Below, piece by piece: positions 37,113-48,500 of a stretch of 64,000 nucleotides of DNA. Below the pieces are notes generated by a model. The model had not been told where the DNA came from and searched no databases. It saw nothing but the letters and a program-made list of their open reading frames with translations. The stretch's first letter is position 1. The number at the start of each line of letters is the position of its first letter. The DNA lies in the NCBI RefSeq assembly GCF_031877795.1, contig NC_133971.1, forward strand, positions 95,486,654-95,550,653, in the 5' to 3' direction. Position numbers and translations under genes: made by a program. Source of the stretch: Strix aluco (Eukaryota; Chordata; Aves; Strigiformes; Strigidae).

Positions 37113-40100
37113 TGAGCAAGCCATGATTATTCCGCCTAGAGCACGGTCGGGGTGGCGACCGCCTGGCACAGGGCCCAGGGCACGTCTCCCACGCTCGCCA
37201 GAGCACTGAGCAGCTCTTCCAGCTCATTTCAGTGCCCAGGCCAGCAGCCCCCCTGGACTGCAGCATCTCCATGCAGGAACAGCTCTGCAGAAGCCACCTG
37301 GGACCCAACTGGGTCAATGCCGAGCAGGAGCTAACGAGGCTTGATGAGCCTGATTGGAATTTGCGCTGCTGATTGCCTTCTGCGGTGAATCTCTATTTCG
37401 TGTGGTTTGCTGCCATTTAAATGTGAAGAGCCACTTCTTGTCAAAGCTGTGGAGCACTTAGACCACATTTGTTCCTTCTGGGCCAAATCACCTGTTCCTT
37501 CTCCAAACTAGGCAAGAAGTGGTTGTGAAGCACCTATGACCCATGTCTTCCCGCATCTCCTGCTTCGATGTGGGGGAACGATTGTGTTCCCGAGCTCAGG
37601 CTGCAGGTTTAGACCCCCTCGGGTTTTGCATCTTGCCCCTACGTGCTGCTTCAGCAGACAGGTCACCCCCCACCAGCCCAAGGACATTCCCCAGGCAGTG
37701 CCGTCCTGCTCGCTTGCGGACATCACACAAGCCCTTGTCTCCAGCTTCCCACTTGGGTCAAGCTTTAATTTTATTCTTTCCAGGCTTTCTAAAGAGAAAG
37801 GCACAGGGTGGGGAGCGAGAGGTGCCTGCGAGGAGCAACCGGCACTCCCTGCCCCTCGTAGCCAGCGGCCACCCACCTCTCCAACCACACAGTTTAATTA
37901 GCCAGAGCTCATCCAGAAGCTTTTCTCAGTGAGTCATAATTTTACAGCAATCTTGTTAGGTTCATTTTTAGCGGGGATAAAGCACTCCTCGTTCTCGGCA
38001 CGCCACGCTCTTTTCCAGCGCCCGGCAAATCACACTCACTCGGCGCATTAAGGAGCACTCTGTTTCCAGGTTTTACAGATTAATTTCATTCAGAGCTTTT
38101 TAGCCTTTGCATGTAACAAGGGCCATTTTTAGTGCAAAGAAAGAGTTTTTATGTGATTCCTAGCTCAAATGTCTTCCGCTTGATATTCTGGATGGGGGAT
38201 GTATGAGCATATGGGAATACTTCAAGGGGCTGGTGTTCTGCATGAAGCTACATCGATGGGTTTGGTGGCTCAGGTAGATTGTACAGGATGTGGTGCCACA
38301 TCCCTAAACTAACCCCCGTCCTCTGCCTATGTCCGACTCGTGATTTGAATCACTCTTGTGAACTTGCATGATGGGCAGAAGAGACCTCGACAACCTCCTT
38401 GTCTGGTAGTTCTGGGTTTAGACCTGATCTACCTGATCGTTGGTACCTCTTCATCCAGGCCAATGCGTTTTGTTTGAACTAGAGCAAGCAATTTTGAACC
38501 ATTCGTTCAGAAAATGGCAGGTTTTGCCTATATTTCTGCCATTCTGTCTCACTTTTTAATTGAATTAGCCCATTCTTATCCATGCATAGGATGACTAGAA
38601 GCTTCTTTTTCTCCCTTATTCCAGCAGAGGTTTTGACAATGATGTTTGCACTGTTTCCTCTTGCTGCAGAAGGGCACGACATCACCATCCGAGTTTTTGG
38701 GGTAAACCCCAGCCTTTCCCCTCACCTCCCCTCTAACCCCACGGGCCGGTCTCTGCCTCAGCGACCCCGATGGCAGAGCAGCGGGGACCTGAGGCCGTGT
38801 CTGTGCAGTGAGATTGTGCCCTCCCCATCACCCCAGAAAACCCGCCCTGCAAACGAGCAGCTTCCTTTCCTGCGTTGCTAATTAACTCGGTGGGTGAATC
38901 CATAGAAAATCCTGCAGTTGTGACACCGACCGGCGCCTCGGGAGACCACAGCTGCCACCGTGGGAGAGGGGGACCTGCACGAAGCCGGGTCTTTTCCTTC
39001 AGACTGTTTTTCGGAGTTTATAAAAGTGATTCCGCATAAATTTTAAAGCAAATTTACAGCTAGCTCTGTTGAAACGCAGGAGTGGCTTGCTCAAAAGAGA
39101 TGCAATTTGGGCCGGCGTGAAATATTTTTCTGTTTTGTTCTGGTTTTGCAATGTTTCTGTAGATAACGTGAAAATGTCCAGAGGAAACGTAGGGACAAGG
39201 GACGCACACAGAGGCAGTGTGATAAGCTGTTCTAAATCGCCTCAAATGAAGTTAAGATAATGAGACAGGTCTGTTCAAATCAGGGTGTTTTTTCCTATCG
39301 CAACAGCCCCAGGTACTGAAAAGGAACATTATTACATTTCCAACTGGCCAGCGCTTGCGAATTGCTGCTTCTGCAGCAAGTGAGAGTCACGGGAGACCAA
39401 GTCAAACTCAAGGAACTGATGAAGTTCAGCGCAGGCTTTGTTGTACATCTTTCCTCACCGCGAATAAATAAATGCAGATGCAGTATTTAGGGGCTGATGC
39501 TCAGCGTTTGCAACATCAAAGTGATCCTGGTTTGTTTCTGAACGGTTGGGCGCATCAAATATTTAAAACATCGTAACACAAGGAACTAGGGAAAACGGGT
39601 GCATTTTGAAGTTAAATAACAGATCTGATTTTAAAGAGTGATGCAAATCACTTGCAATTGCAGAGAGAATTTTTGACCAGGCGGAAACGATCAAGGTCAT
39701 TATCTGCTGGCCTTGACAATGTTCTTTTTTCAGGAAAATAACATTTTCTGGGTCTGAAACAAATCTGCGGCAAGCCTCTGGATGAAAAATGTATTTTAAT
39801 CCAGAAACTTAGTTGCAATAAGTAACTAAATAATCGGGGCTTTTCTTTTTAACATCATTTTGGGCAGAAGAGGATATTGGTTTCCGTTCAACCCTGTTCA
39901 TTCTTCTTCTTCTTAACTAATTAGCCCCTGGCTATTGAATCATGGTGCAGAAAATATGAGCATATCCTGCTGAATTATTATGGTTTAGGAAACGTATAAT
40001 GGATTAAATATCCTATTGGCATAAGATGATCGAGTTTTGTTGAGCTTAGTGGAGTTACACTGGCAGCCACCAAGAGGTGAGCTCTGTCTCTGTGTACGAG

Positions 40101-40137
40101 TGCATAGACTAGACTAGATTAGGCCAGACTAGAATAG
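37113..40137. other. Non-coding stretch, nothing recognised
   Basis: No supported exon or element in this 3-kb stretch. Confidence 0.45.
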
Positions 40138-40190
40138 ACTAGAATATTTCTGTTAGAAGGGACCTACAACCATCTAGTCCAACACCCAGC
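40138..40190 (-). mobile_element. Possible old CR1 3' end, antisense
   Basis: AGAAGGGACCTACAACCATC followed by TAGTCCAACACC matches the complement of an older CR1 terminus. It is preceded by imperfect TAGAC/TAGAA repeats (about 40104-40145). Confidence 0.6.
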
Positions 40191-43100
40191 GAGCACACAA
40201 ACCAGAGGAAGGGGTGAGGGGAGCTCCTGGGGACCTGAACTGTTCGTAGATGCCCAGCACAACTGGGAGAGGATGTGGGTGGTGGCAGAGAGGAGGAGGA
40301 AGGGGAGAAAGCAGCATAGACATGGAAGACTGACTCATTAAATAAATCTGTGATATGTGCCTTATCTAATGAACTTGTGGGCCTTATGTCACTAAGTCAA
40401 CTGTTTGCTCCAGATTCACCTTGGTCACATAGCCAGGTTTTGTGTTCTAATCTAAATAAGCTCTTTACAAACATTTTATGCTGCTGCTTGTGCATTTAGT
40501 CTGGGTGGGGTTTTTTTTATGCCGAGGGCCAAGAAACATGCTTGATACTATTTAAAACATACAGAAAGTTTCTCCTCAAAGAACCTTGGCAATTCAGGCA
40601 GTACTTTGGTCAAGGACAGGATGAGAAAGAATATGAAATACGCTAGCAACACTTTGTCATTACTCAGTTCAGACATAGCCATGTCTGATTGATTGCTTTC
40701 ATTAAATATCATTAATTGCTCCTGACAGCCCTTTGGTCTTATGTGTGTTAAGGCCCCCCGCACACTTTGGCACATCGCACGCCCCAGCGACCAAAATCCT
40801 ACCTGATGCGTGAGACTTGTTAGGCCAGCTTAAGAAAACAGCGTGCCCCAGCCCTTAGAGCCCCACGCTGAGTTAAGCAAGACTAAAGCAGACCGAGCGC
40901 ACTTGCGTGAGAACTTCATAGCAGTTTAATGAGGTTGAATCTACATTAATTTAGCTTGCATTAGTGAGATGAAAAATGACGCTGTTAATGCTTTGTGAAA
41001 AACCACAACTGAGCCGCAAGAACTGGTTTAAGACAACTTACTTAAAGGCATACACCGGTTTTGCTGAACGGAGTTAAAATGATTATTTTTTTTTTTCCCT
41101 TCCGAGTAGAGCAGGCCTTAAAGAAAAATTTGAATAAGAAATCATTATCTGGGATAATTAAAGGAAAAACAGGGGAAGAGAGAGAGTTGGCTGCAACTTC
41201 TTCCTTATTGCTGGAGAAGAGTGAAGCTATGCCTAGCTGGGCAGCTGCTGCCAGCTGGGATTTGTTCCCGGCTGCGGGCACAGGGAGAGCAGGTGAGATA
41301 ACATATTTGCTTTCATTGTGGTGCAATATCGCAGCTAATGCAAATATGCTCGTCACAGGGAACGTAAATACCACATCCTGCTAGTACTTCCAAAGGAGAT
41401 CCAGCCCTTTTTTTAAAAAAACAGCGTATCAGGAAATACCACCCTTTCATTATTAACGTTGTATGATCTTCTCTAATAACTCGGTGAAGTACTTGTTCAG
41501 TCACTGCTGTTTCACATGAAATTTTTCTATCTGGAAAGAACAGGATCCGCACACATTTCCTGTGTTCTTGTGAATAACGCCGAATTTTAATTGTTAAGAG
41601 GAATAAGCAGGAAACTGGGCTGCTAAGTAAGACATTTGCCTTGAATTTATGGGACCCAAAAGAAACACAACTCCCATAGTTTTATTCAACATTTAGCAGC
41701 CTAGAGGAGATAAAGAGGAAACTTATCTAGAAACTGCAAGGGCTTTAGAGAAATGCTTCTGTCTGAAACCGTCCGTCATAGCAAAACATTTCCAGTTATA
41801 TAAAAAGAGCTGGCAACCAGCAGAGTTACTAATTGCCTGTGTGGCCAAACTGAATCACTGCTGATTGCGAGCCAATTTGTCAGCTACTGTGTGGGTGCAA
41901 AGTTCTGAGCTGTGAGGCCTCAAAGAAATGTTTGCCAACAGTTTGATCTCCTCTGTCTACGAGCACTGGGCATTTAGCAGCGGGGAGAGGGGCAAACGGA
42001 GCAGCGATAACCCGTTTAGGAATGTTGAAGGGAGGTAACGCTGGCAACCGGTCTGACTGATCTTCAACTGAGTGGTTGCTGTTCCCAGCTGAGCTGCATG
42101 GGAAGTATTTTTCAAAAAGGACGTGTGCGCCGTTGGTAAGAAGGTTTATTCGTAAGCTGTGCAGCCCAAAGAAGAAAAAACTCAGAAAAACTCTTTTTCT
42201 CACAGTAGTGACAGCACCGTTTTGAAACACGGCCAGTAACAATCCCCAGCGAAGGGCAGAAACCATTTAAACAGACTCTAAGTGCTAGAAAGTGGGACTG
42301 GGTGCAGCTGGATCATCCTCCTGGGATCATGGAAGGTCCCCTGCAGCTATCCCAGTATCGGGACAGACAGAAATCAAACCAGAACAAATAACAGCAGAGG
42401 GTTCCTATATGTTCACGTAGGGTGTGAAGCTCAAACTCCCATTTTTTGCTCCTCACCCGATGGTGTGTTTTACTGACCGGCTTTAGCGGTGTGACACCTC
42501 AGCCTTCGCCGTCACATCTCAGCAATGACCTCACGCACGCAAAAATGACACGTAAAAGAGAAATTATAAACTTCACAGTACGTTCTGCCGAAACTATGAC
42601 AAGTCCAAGGATTTGAGTGAAATTATTAGCACTCACTCTGAACATGCAGCTCTGCCACCCGAGGGCTTTGCAATGTGCTATAACCTTGACAGAATAAGCA
42701 CGCAGGGTAACACCAGCCCTTATTTTTCTGTGCTGTTCTCACTCAGCTCTCTCCCTCTCCTGCCTAGTGCGTTCTTATCTTTAAAGCAGATATTTTGGGG
42801 CCAAACTCTGCTAGTACTATGTGCTGGTTATCAGCAGCATAGTGCAAATGCTGTACTTGTTTTCCACGTTAACACCAATAACCTGGGAGGCTTCTCGGGT
42901 GCTCTGCAATGCAGACATCAAATTCATTTTAAGTTAGAGTAAAGAGTTACCCTCGTGTAATGACAAGCCTGTAGCAGAAATTATTATAACTGTGCTGCTG
43001 GGCTGTATGAGCTCACTGAAGGTAGCCCAATCCTAGGATTGACATGTGGAAGCGCTTCAGAAAGAGCTGCGCTTTAGCTATAAAATGCTGGGTTGTTGGG

Positions 43101-43340
43101 GTTTTTTTTGGCTCCGAAATACTGGAGGGTTTTTTAGCTACAAAATACTGGGGGTTTTTTTTCAGTAGCACAGAGTAATTGCGTTAGCAGTGACTGGATT
43201 AGCACTGGATGAACTCTTGTAGCTGCACCGCTCGATCCTCGCAGCATTGGGACGCCGGAGTAGCGACAGGGTTTGAAACACAACCCAGCTGGCCAACTGT
43301 CTTGGATTGAGTTTTGGGAACTAAATTTTGAGTTTTTTAC
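40191..43340. other. Non-coding stretch, nothing recognised
   Basis: AT-rich DNA. The open frames here are short and unsupported. Confidence 0.45.
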
Positions 43341-44027
43341 AGCAGCCCCAAGGAGAAGGACTTGGCGGGGCTGGGGGGTGGAAAACTGCCTGTGAGCCAG
43401 CAACGTGCGCTGGCAGCCCAGAAAGCCACCCGTGTGCTGGGCTGCACCCAGAGCAGTGTGGGCAGCAGGGCGATGGGGGGGATTCTCCCCCTCTGCTCCG
43501 CTCTGGTGAGACCCCCCTGCAGTGCTGGGTCCAGCTCTGGGGGCACCAACAGCAGAAGGACACGGAGCTGCTCGAGCGGGGCCAGAGGAGGCCATGAAGA
43601 TGCTGGGGGGGCTGGAGCACCCCCCTGTGAGGACAGGCTGAGAGAGTTGGGGGGTTCAGCTGGAGAAGAGAAGGCTCCGGGGAGACCTTAGAGCGGCCTC
43701 CCAGGACTGAAAGGGGCTACAGGAAAGGGGGGAGGGACTCTTGATCAGGGGGGTAGGGATAGGATGAGGGGGAACGGTTTTAAACTGAAAGAGGGGAGAT
43801 TTAGATGAGATGTAAGGAAGAAATTCTTCCCTGTGAGGGTGGTGAGGCCCTGGCACGGGTTGCCCAGAGAAGCTGTGGCTGCCCCCTCCCTGGAAGGGTT
43901 CAAGGCCAGGTTGGACGGGGCTTTGGGCAACCTGGGCTAGTGGAAGGTGTCCCTGCCCGGGGCAGGGGGGTGGCACTGGGTGATCTTTAAGGTCCCTTCC
44001 AACCCAAACCAGTCTGTGATTCTATGA
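43341..44027 (+). mobile_element. CR1 LINE 3' fragment, older G-rich subfamily
   Basis: Starts within the segment AGCAGCCCCAAGGAGAAGGA and runs to CTGTGATTCTATG. It is a close relative of 11731-12546 with a more 5'-truncated start. Confidence 0.92.
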
Positions 44028-44394
44028 ACTAGGAGGTGGATTAAAGGGAAAATTTGAGTTAACCTGAGCTAGCAAGGCTGTGGAAAGCAGCCCTTTAACG
44101 CCTTCCCCTAAGGATTGAGGGGGGTGAGCACTAATAGGTTACAGCTGCTCTTTGCTCTGGATCAGGGCCGCTCCCCTGGTAAAACCTGAACACCCATTTA
44201 ACCCATGGCAGGGCACAAGTTGGGACTGGCCTTCCTCCTCCTCCTCCTCCTCCTCAAGCAGTGTTGGCCCTGCTCGCAGGCCGAGGAAAGCCGATGGCTG
44301 GGTCCTGCTTGGAGCAGAGACTCTCCCTCAGAGCAAAGATGCTGCTCAAGCCCCTGGTTTCCTCGGAGAGGGGGGAAAGCTGGAAACCTGCCAC

Positions 44395-44840
44395 TGGAGA
44401 GGGAGGGAAAATCAGGAATGGTGGGGGCTTGTGTGTGGGGGTCCCTGGCCTGAGGGAAAATCAGAAATGGGGGGGGGTCTAGTTGGGGGGGGGTCACTCA
44501 GCTGAGGGAAAATCAGGGATGGGGGGTCCCTGGCCTGAGGGAAAATCAGGGATGCGGGGTCCATCAGCTGAGGGAAAATCAGGGAGGGGGGATCTAGTTT
44601 GGGGGTTCCCTGGCCTGAGGGAACATGAGGGATGGGGGGGTCCCTCAACTGAGGGAAAATGAGGGATGGGGGGTCCCTTACCTGAGGGAAAATCAGGGAG
44701 GGGGGGTCTAGTGTGGGGGTTCCCTCGCCTGAGGGAAAATGAGGGATGGCGTATCCCTGGTCTAAGGGAAAATCAGGGATGAGTGATAGAGTGCAGGGGG
44801 GTCCTCGCCTGAGGGAAAACCAGGGAGGGGGGGTTTTACT
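44395..44840 (+). repeat. G-rich minisatellite
   Basis: About ten copies of CTGAGGGAAAATCAGGGA separated by G runs and GGTCCCTGGC-like spacers. Units are about 33 bp, or about 51 bp where a TCTAGTNTGGGGGTTCC insert is present. Runs of four to nine G on the + strand could form G-quadruplexes. It directly abuts the CpG island. Confidence 0.92.
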
Positions 44841-44859
44841 GTGAGACCCCTTTTCCCAG

Positions 44860-45560
44860 TCTCTGAGGGCCCCGCGTTTTCCCGCCCGGAGGGAGGGCTG
44901 CTCCCCGTCTCGCTCCCACAGGTTTTAGCGTCTCAGGAAGAGACACCCGCAGCAGGGCGGGCCGGGGGGTGCTTCCCCTCAGGAGAACCCGGTTGTGTGC
45001 GTGTGTGTGTGTGTTCCACCCTCCCGCTTCATCCCCTTCCGTCCCGTCCCCGCCCCGCCGCCGGCAGCCGCCCGCCTCGGCCCCGGGGCCGGCAGCGACG
45101 CCTCCGCCTCAGCCCAGCCTCGGCGCCGGGCTCCCGCAGAGGGAGGTGCTCCGCGCCTCGCTCGTCTCCCTTTCGCCGCCGACAGCGAGGGAAGAAGCGC
45201 GGCGGCTCCCGGAGAACAGGTCTCTGCCGCCGGCGGGTGAAGGGAAGGGCGGGAACAGCGGCCACCTTGGCCGGCCTCGCTTCCCGCCGTTACCGCGGCC
45301 CGCGGAGGCCGGGCGGTGGGCCAGGCCCGCGGTGGGGCGGCCCCGGGATTTGGGGGCTGGAGGGAGGGTAAAATGGAGATCGGGGGTGGGGAGGCGGGTT
45401 GCGGGATTTAAAATCGCTTGGGGAAGGTGAGCACGGAGCCCGGCCAGCCGCTCCGCTCCAGCCCGCGGCCCGGGGCGGCCGCCCCGGGCCGCGGGCTGGA
45501 GCGGGGCGGCAGGCGGGAGTCCCACCCCCGACATGCAGCCACTGTCGCGACAGTGTTCCC
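44860..45560 (+). promoter_or_regulatory. RAB27B: CpG island, probable RAB27B promoter and first exon
   Basis: Very GC-rich with dense CpG, unlike the flanks, and with GGGGCGG-type Sp1 boxes near 45502 and (on the complement) near 45050. A splice donor, GGGGAAG/GTGAGC, lies at 45426/45427 on the + strand. The next recognisable + strand coding exon is the start of RAB27B 13 kb downstream, whose acceptor lies 19 bp before the ATG, so a non-coding first exon is required upstream. Assigning this island to RAB27B is inference. Confidence 0.6.
45447..45510. repeat. Perfect GC palindrome
   Basis: The centre lies between 45478 and 45479, inside GCGGCCGC. Arms of 26 bp (45453-45478 and 45479-45504) are perfectly complementary with no loop; with one mismatch the arms extend to 32 bp (45447-45510). 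Confidence 0.97.
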
Positions 45561-45576
45561 CTCATGACAACGAAGG

Positions 45577-45597
45577 GGGGGGGGGGGGGTGGGGGGG
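45577..45597 (+). repeat. Poly-G run
   Basis: About 21 nearly uninterrupted G bases at the right edge of the CpG island. The length in the assembly may be inaccurate. Confidence 0.85.
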
Positions 45598-45599
45598 CG

Positions 45600-48500
45600 T
45601 GAGAGGGTGTCTAGATGTCTGGCACATCCTGCGTTTTGAGCTGGCAGGTTTTGTGAATGTCAAAGACCCGGCTCGTAGGAAGGGAAGGGCATCTCGTGAA
45701 TGATGCGTCTAAAGCCTAAAATGAATTCGTAACAAGGCGCTTTTATTCCGGAATGTCCAAATATAGTTACCCCGAAATAGTTCTTCCGTGAGCAGACACG
45801 TTTTTACGGCGCAGTGTCTGCTGTCGTTTCTTAATTTGGGGGGAGGAATGGGATGAGAATATGGTATGAAGTATATAAAAAGATCAGCAGAGACGGAAGC
45901 AGAATGCACTGTTTCATTTAAAAAAAAAATACCCAACTGCTTCCGAAATACCGTGAACTGGTATTTCTATTGTTACGCCAATGTATGGTTAATACTCTTT
46001 TATACCTACTCAATCCTATTATTGCAGAGAGGCTTCTTTCATGCAGTTTTATGCACTTTGCAGGGGCCACGGAAACAGATTTGGTCCTTAAATTCGTAGC
46101 CAAGCCCAACTTCTGCAGAGTTTAACTGAAGCGACTTTGCGAGCGGCTGTGGCAGGAGGAGAAAGGCAGGTACACGGAGTAGCAGAGAAAGAGTTTGCCT
46201 CTTCTGAACTCTAGTATAAAAGTTCTTTTAAAGTAGCTTTGTGCCGTGGGCTGTAGGCGCAAAAAAAAAAAAAAAATTGCCAAAGGTAAAATGAATTGCA
46301 TACTTGCAGGCATATGGGGGGAAAAAAGGCCTGAGTCTTGGAGTTATGCTAATTCACACCAGTGAGAGAGAGTGTGATTCCTCTTTCAGTTCTTTAATCA
46401 GACTTTGACTCAAAGGAGAAACAGTTTTCCCATGCTGAAAAACTCTTCTCAACAAATCTGGTGGGTTTTGGCTGCGTGTGAAGTTCTCAAGATGGGGTGT
46501 TACAAGTAAATGCGCAAGAAGGCACTGTTGGCAGTTTTGCACACAGCGTTGTTGGAAAGCTCTGTTAAAACATGGTGCTAGGGAAGTTTGAACAGCTGCA
46601 GAGAAAAGCGACAGCTCTCATGGTGTGGTGCTTATTTTTGCCTTCAAAGAAACAGCAATATATTGCAGCCTGCTAAAATGTGCGAACTGGGGAGTAGCAA
46701 CATGCTCCCTTAGAGCGTGCCTAGAAACTGCTAAGGCTGACATATGACAACCTGGTCATTACTGAAATACATGCTGTCACTGTTTAAAGCTGGCATCATA
46801 GCGTCTCGAAAAATATCCTGCCCTTGAGAGCACATCACAAAATACAGTTGTACACTGCTTACCTGTATATCCGTGAGCCCTGCCTGCTAAAAGTCCGAAT
46901 TTGCATTTGCAAGAGGTCTTTTTTATTTTTTATTCTGGGAGAAGCTGGGCTTTTCTCACTCTTTGTGCGTTGCAGCCTCAATTTTCCAAGCTGATTTTCC
47001 TGTTAGCATGCAGCAGGTTTTTGGTCTCAGAACTGCTGCTGTAAGTACACGTCGTGCTGGTTCCCACGAAAGCGTTAGGTTTGCTCCTTCATTAAGAAAC
47101 AAAATAGCCAAGAGTAATTCAGCACAAAGTCTGTGGTTTGCATTTTGTCTGCTGAAATGCAGCACAGGGAAGCAACATGGGCAGTAGTAGCGTAACGCAG
47201 GGGGTCTGCGGTTGATTTGGGTGGAATTGGGACAAAGTTTGAGCCTGGCAGTGGGTCCTTCCCCCCTGCCACTCCTGTGGCCTGGGTGGGGGTACCTGTG
47301 TCCAGCAGCCGAGTACTCCCTGCTGCGATACTCCCTGTGCTCTGTCCTGGTGAACTATGGCTGTGAAATGGCCGGACAGCGTGGAAATAGCCCATTTCAG
47401 TGATCTAAACCACAGGTTTATCAAGCAGTGGATAATTCTCCGGGGTGACTGATAGAGAGTGAACCACGTAATCTTGAAATTTCCTGTCAGGAAAGGAGCT
47501 TTAAGATGTACGTTTCCTGTTGAATCTTGAAGAACTGGCTAATTCCTGTAGGTTAGAGGGATAAAACTCATTGCTAATCTTGCTTGTGGCAGCTCCTAAC
47601 TCACTCCTCGGTCTCGCCCTCAAAACCTTTCATGTGTTTGTCTGCCCCTAAGCCCCCGTGTCCGCTCCTGGTGCCATTGGCGTGGTTCAGGCAGGGCTGG
47701 TGTTAACCAGGGTGGGGTGAGCACGGCTGTTTCTTGCGAGGCAGAGGAGAACCAGCTAACGTGAGAGCTGAGGAAGGGGTGTTCCTGGTGTCTGCCTGCC
47801 CTGTCCTCCTGCGAGCAGAAGGCCGCTGGTGCAGGGTGAGGAGAAGCACACGCGGGGAAGCTCGCAGGTGTGAGCGATAGCCCAGGAGGAGCATCATGGG
47901 GAGTTGAGAAGACAGGCAAGAGAAGACCTTTCTCCTCTCTGGTACAGCCTCAGCTGGAGGAGAAAAATAACTGTTCTCTCTGCAGCTTTAAGGGGTTAAA
48001 ACTTCGGGGATAACCAATTTATGCCCAAGCAGTACAATAGACTTTAATTCCTCAAACCTTTCACGGAATAATCAGCTTGCAAAGAAGAAATGATTTACTG
48101 TTTCAAAAGCAGTGATTTAAACGTCTAACAGCCATTAGCTTGTTAGAACTAATGACTTTCTATCTGGAGGAACCTTCTTTACAATTGGCAGTCCTTAAAG
48201 AGCCACAGTAAATGGGATCAGATTATTTGACAAGCCAAACCATTTTGATCCCTGCTGTATGTTTTTATTTAAACAGGATGATACAGGGAGTGGAAATCTG
48301 CCTCGCTGTATGGAGGGAAGTGTATCTGCTGTTGTGGCTAATTATTGCAGAGATTATTTAAGGGGACACTCCAAGAGTTGGAGCTTTCCAAGCCTGTCCT
48401 ACGCAATAGGGAACAAAAGACATTAATTTTCATTAATTTTCATGCCAAAAATCTTTACCTGTCTGACAGCAAAAGGGAAACTGCTCTGAGGATTGCAGAA

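Noticed and set aside
44841..45602. Arg-, Pro- and Ala-rich open frames of up to 176 codons on both strands
   Set aside because: Very GC-rich DNA lacks stop codons; the composition is that of a CpG island and no domain is visible.
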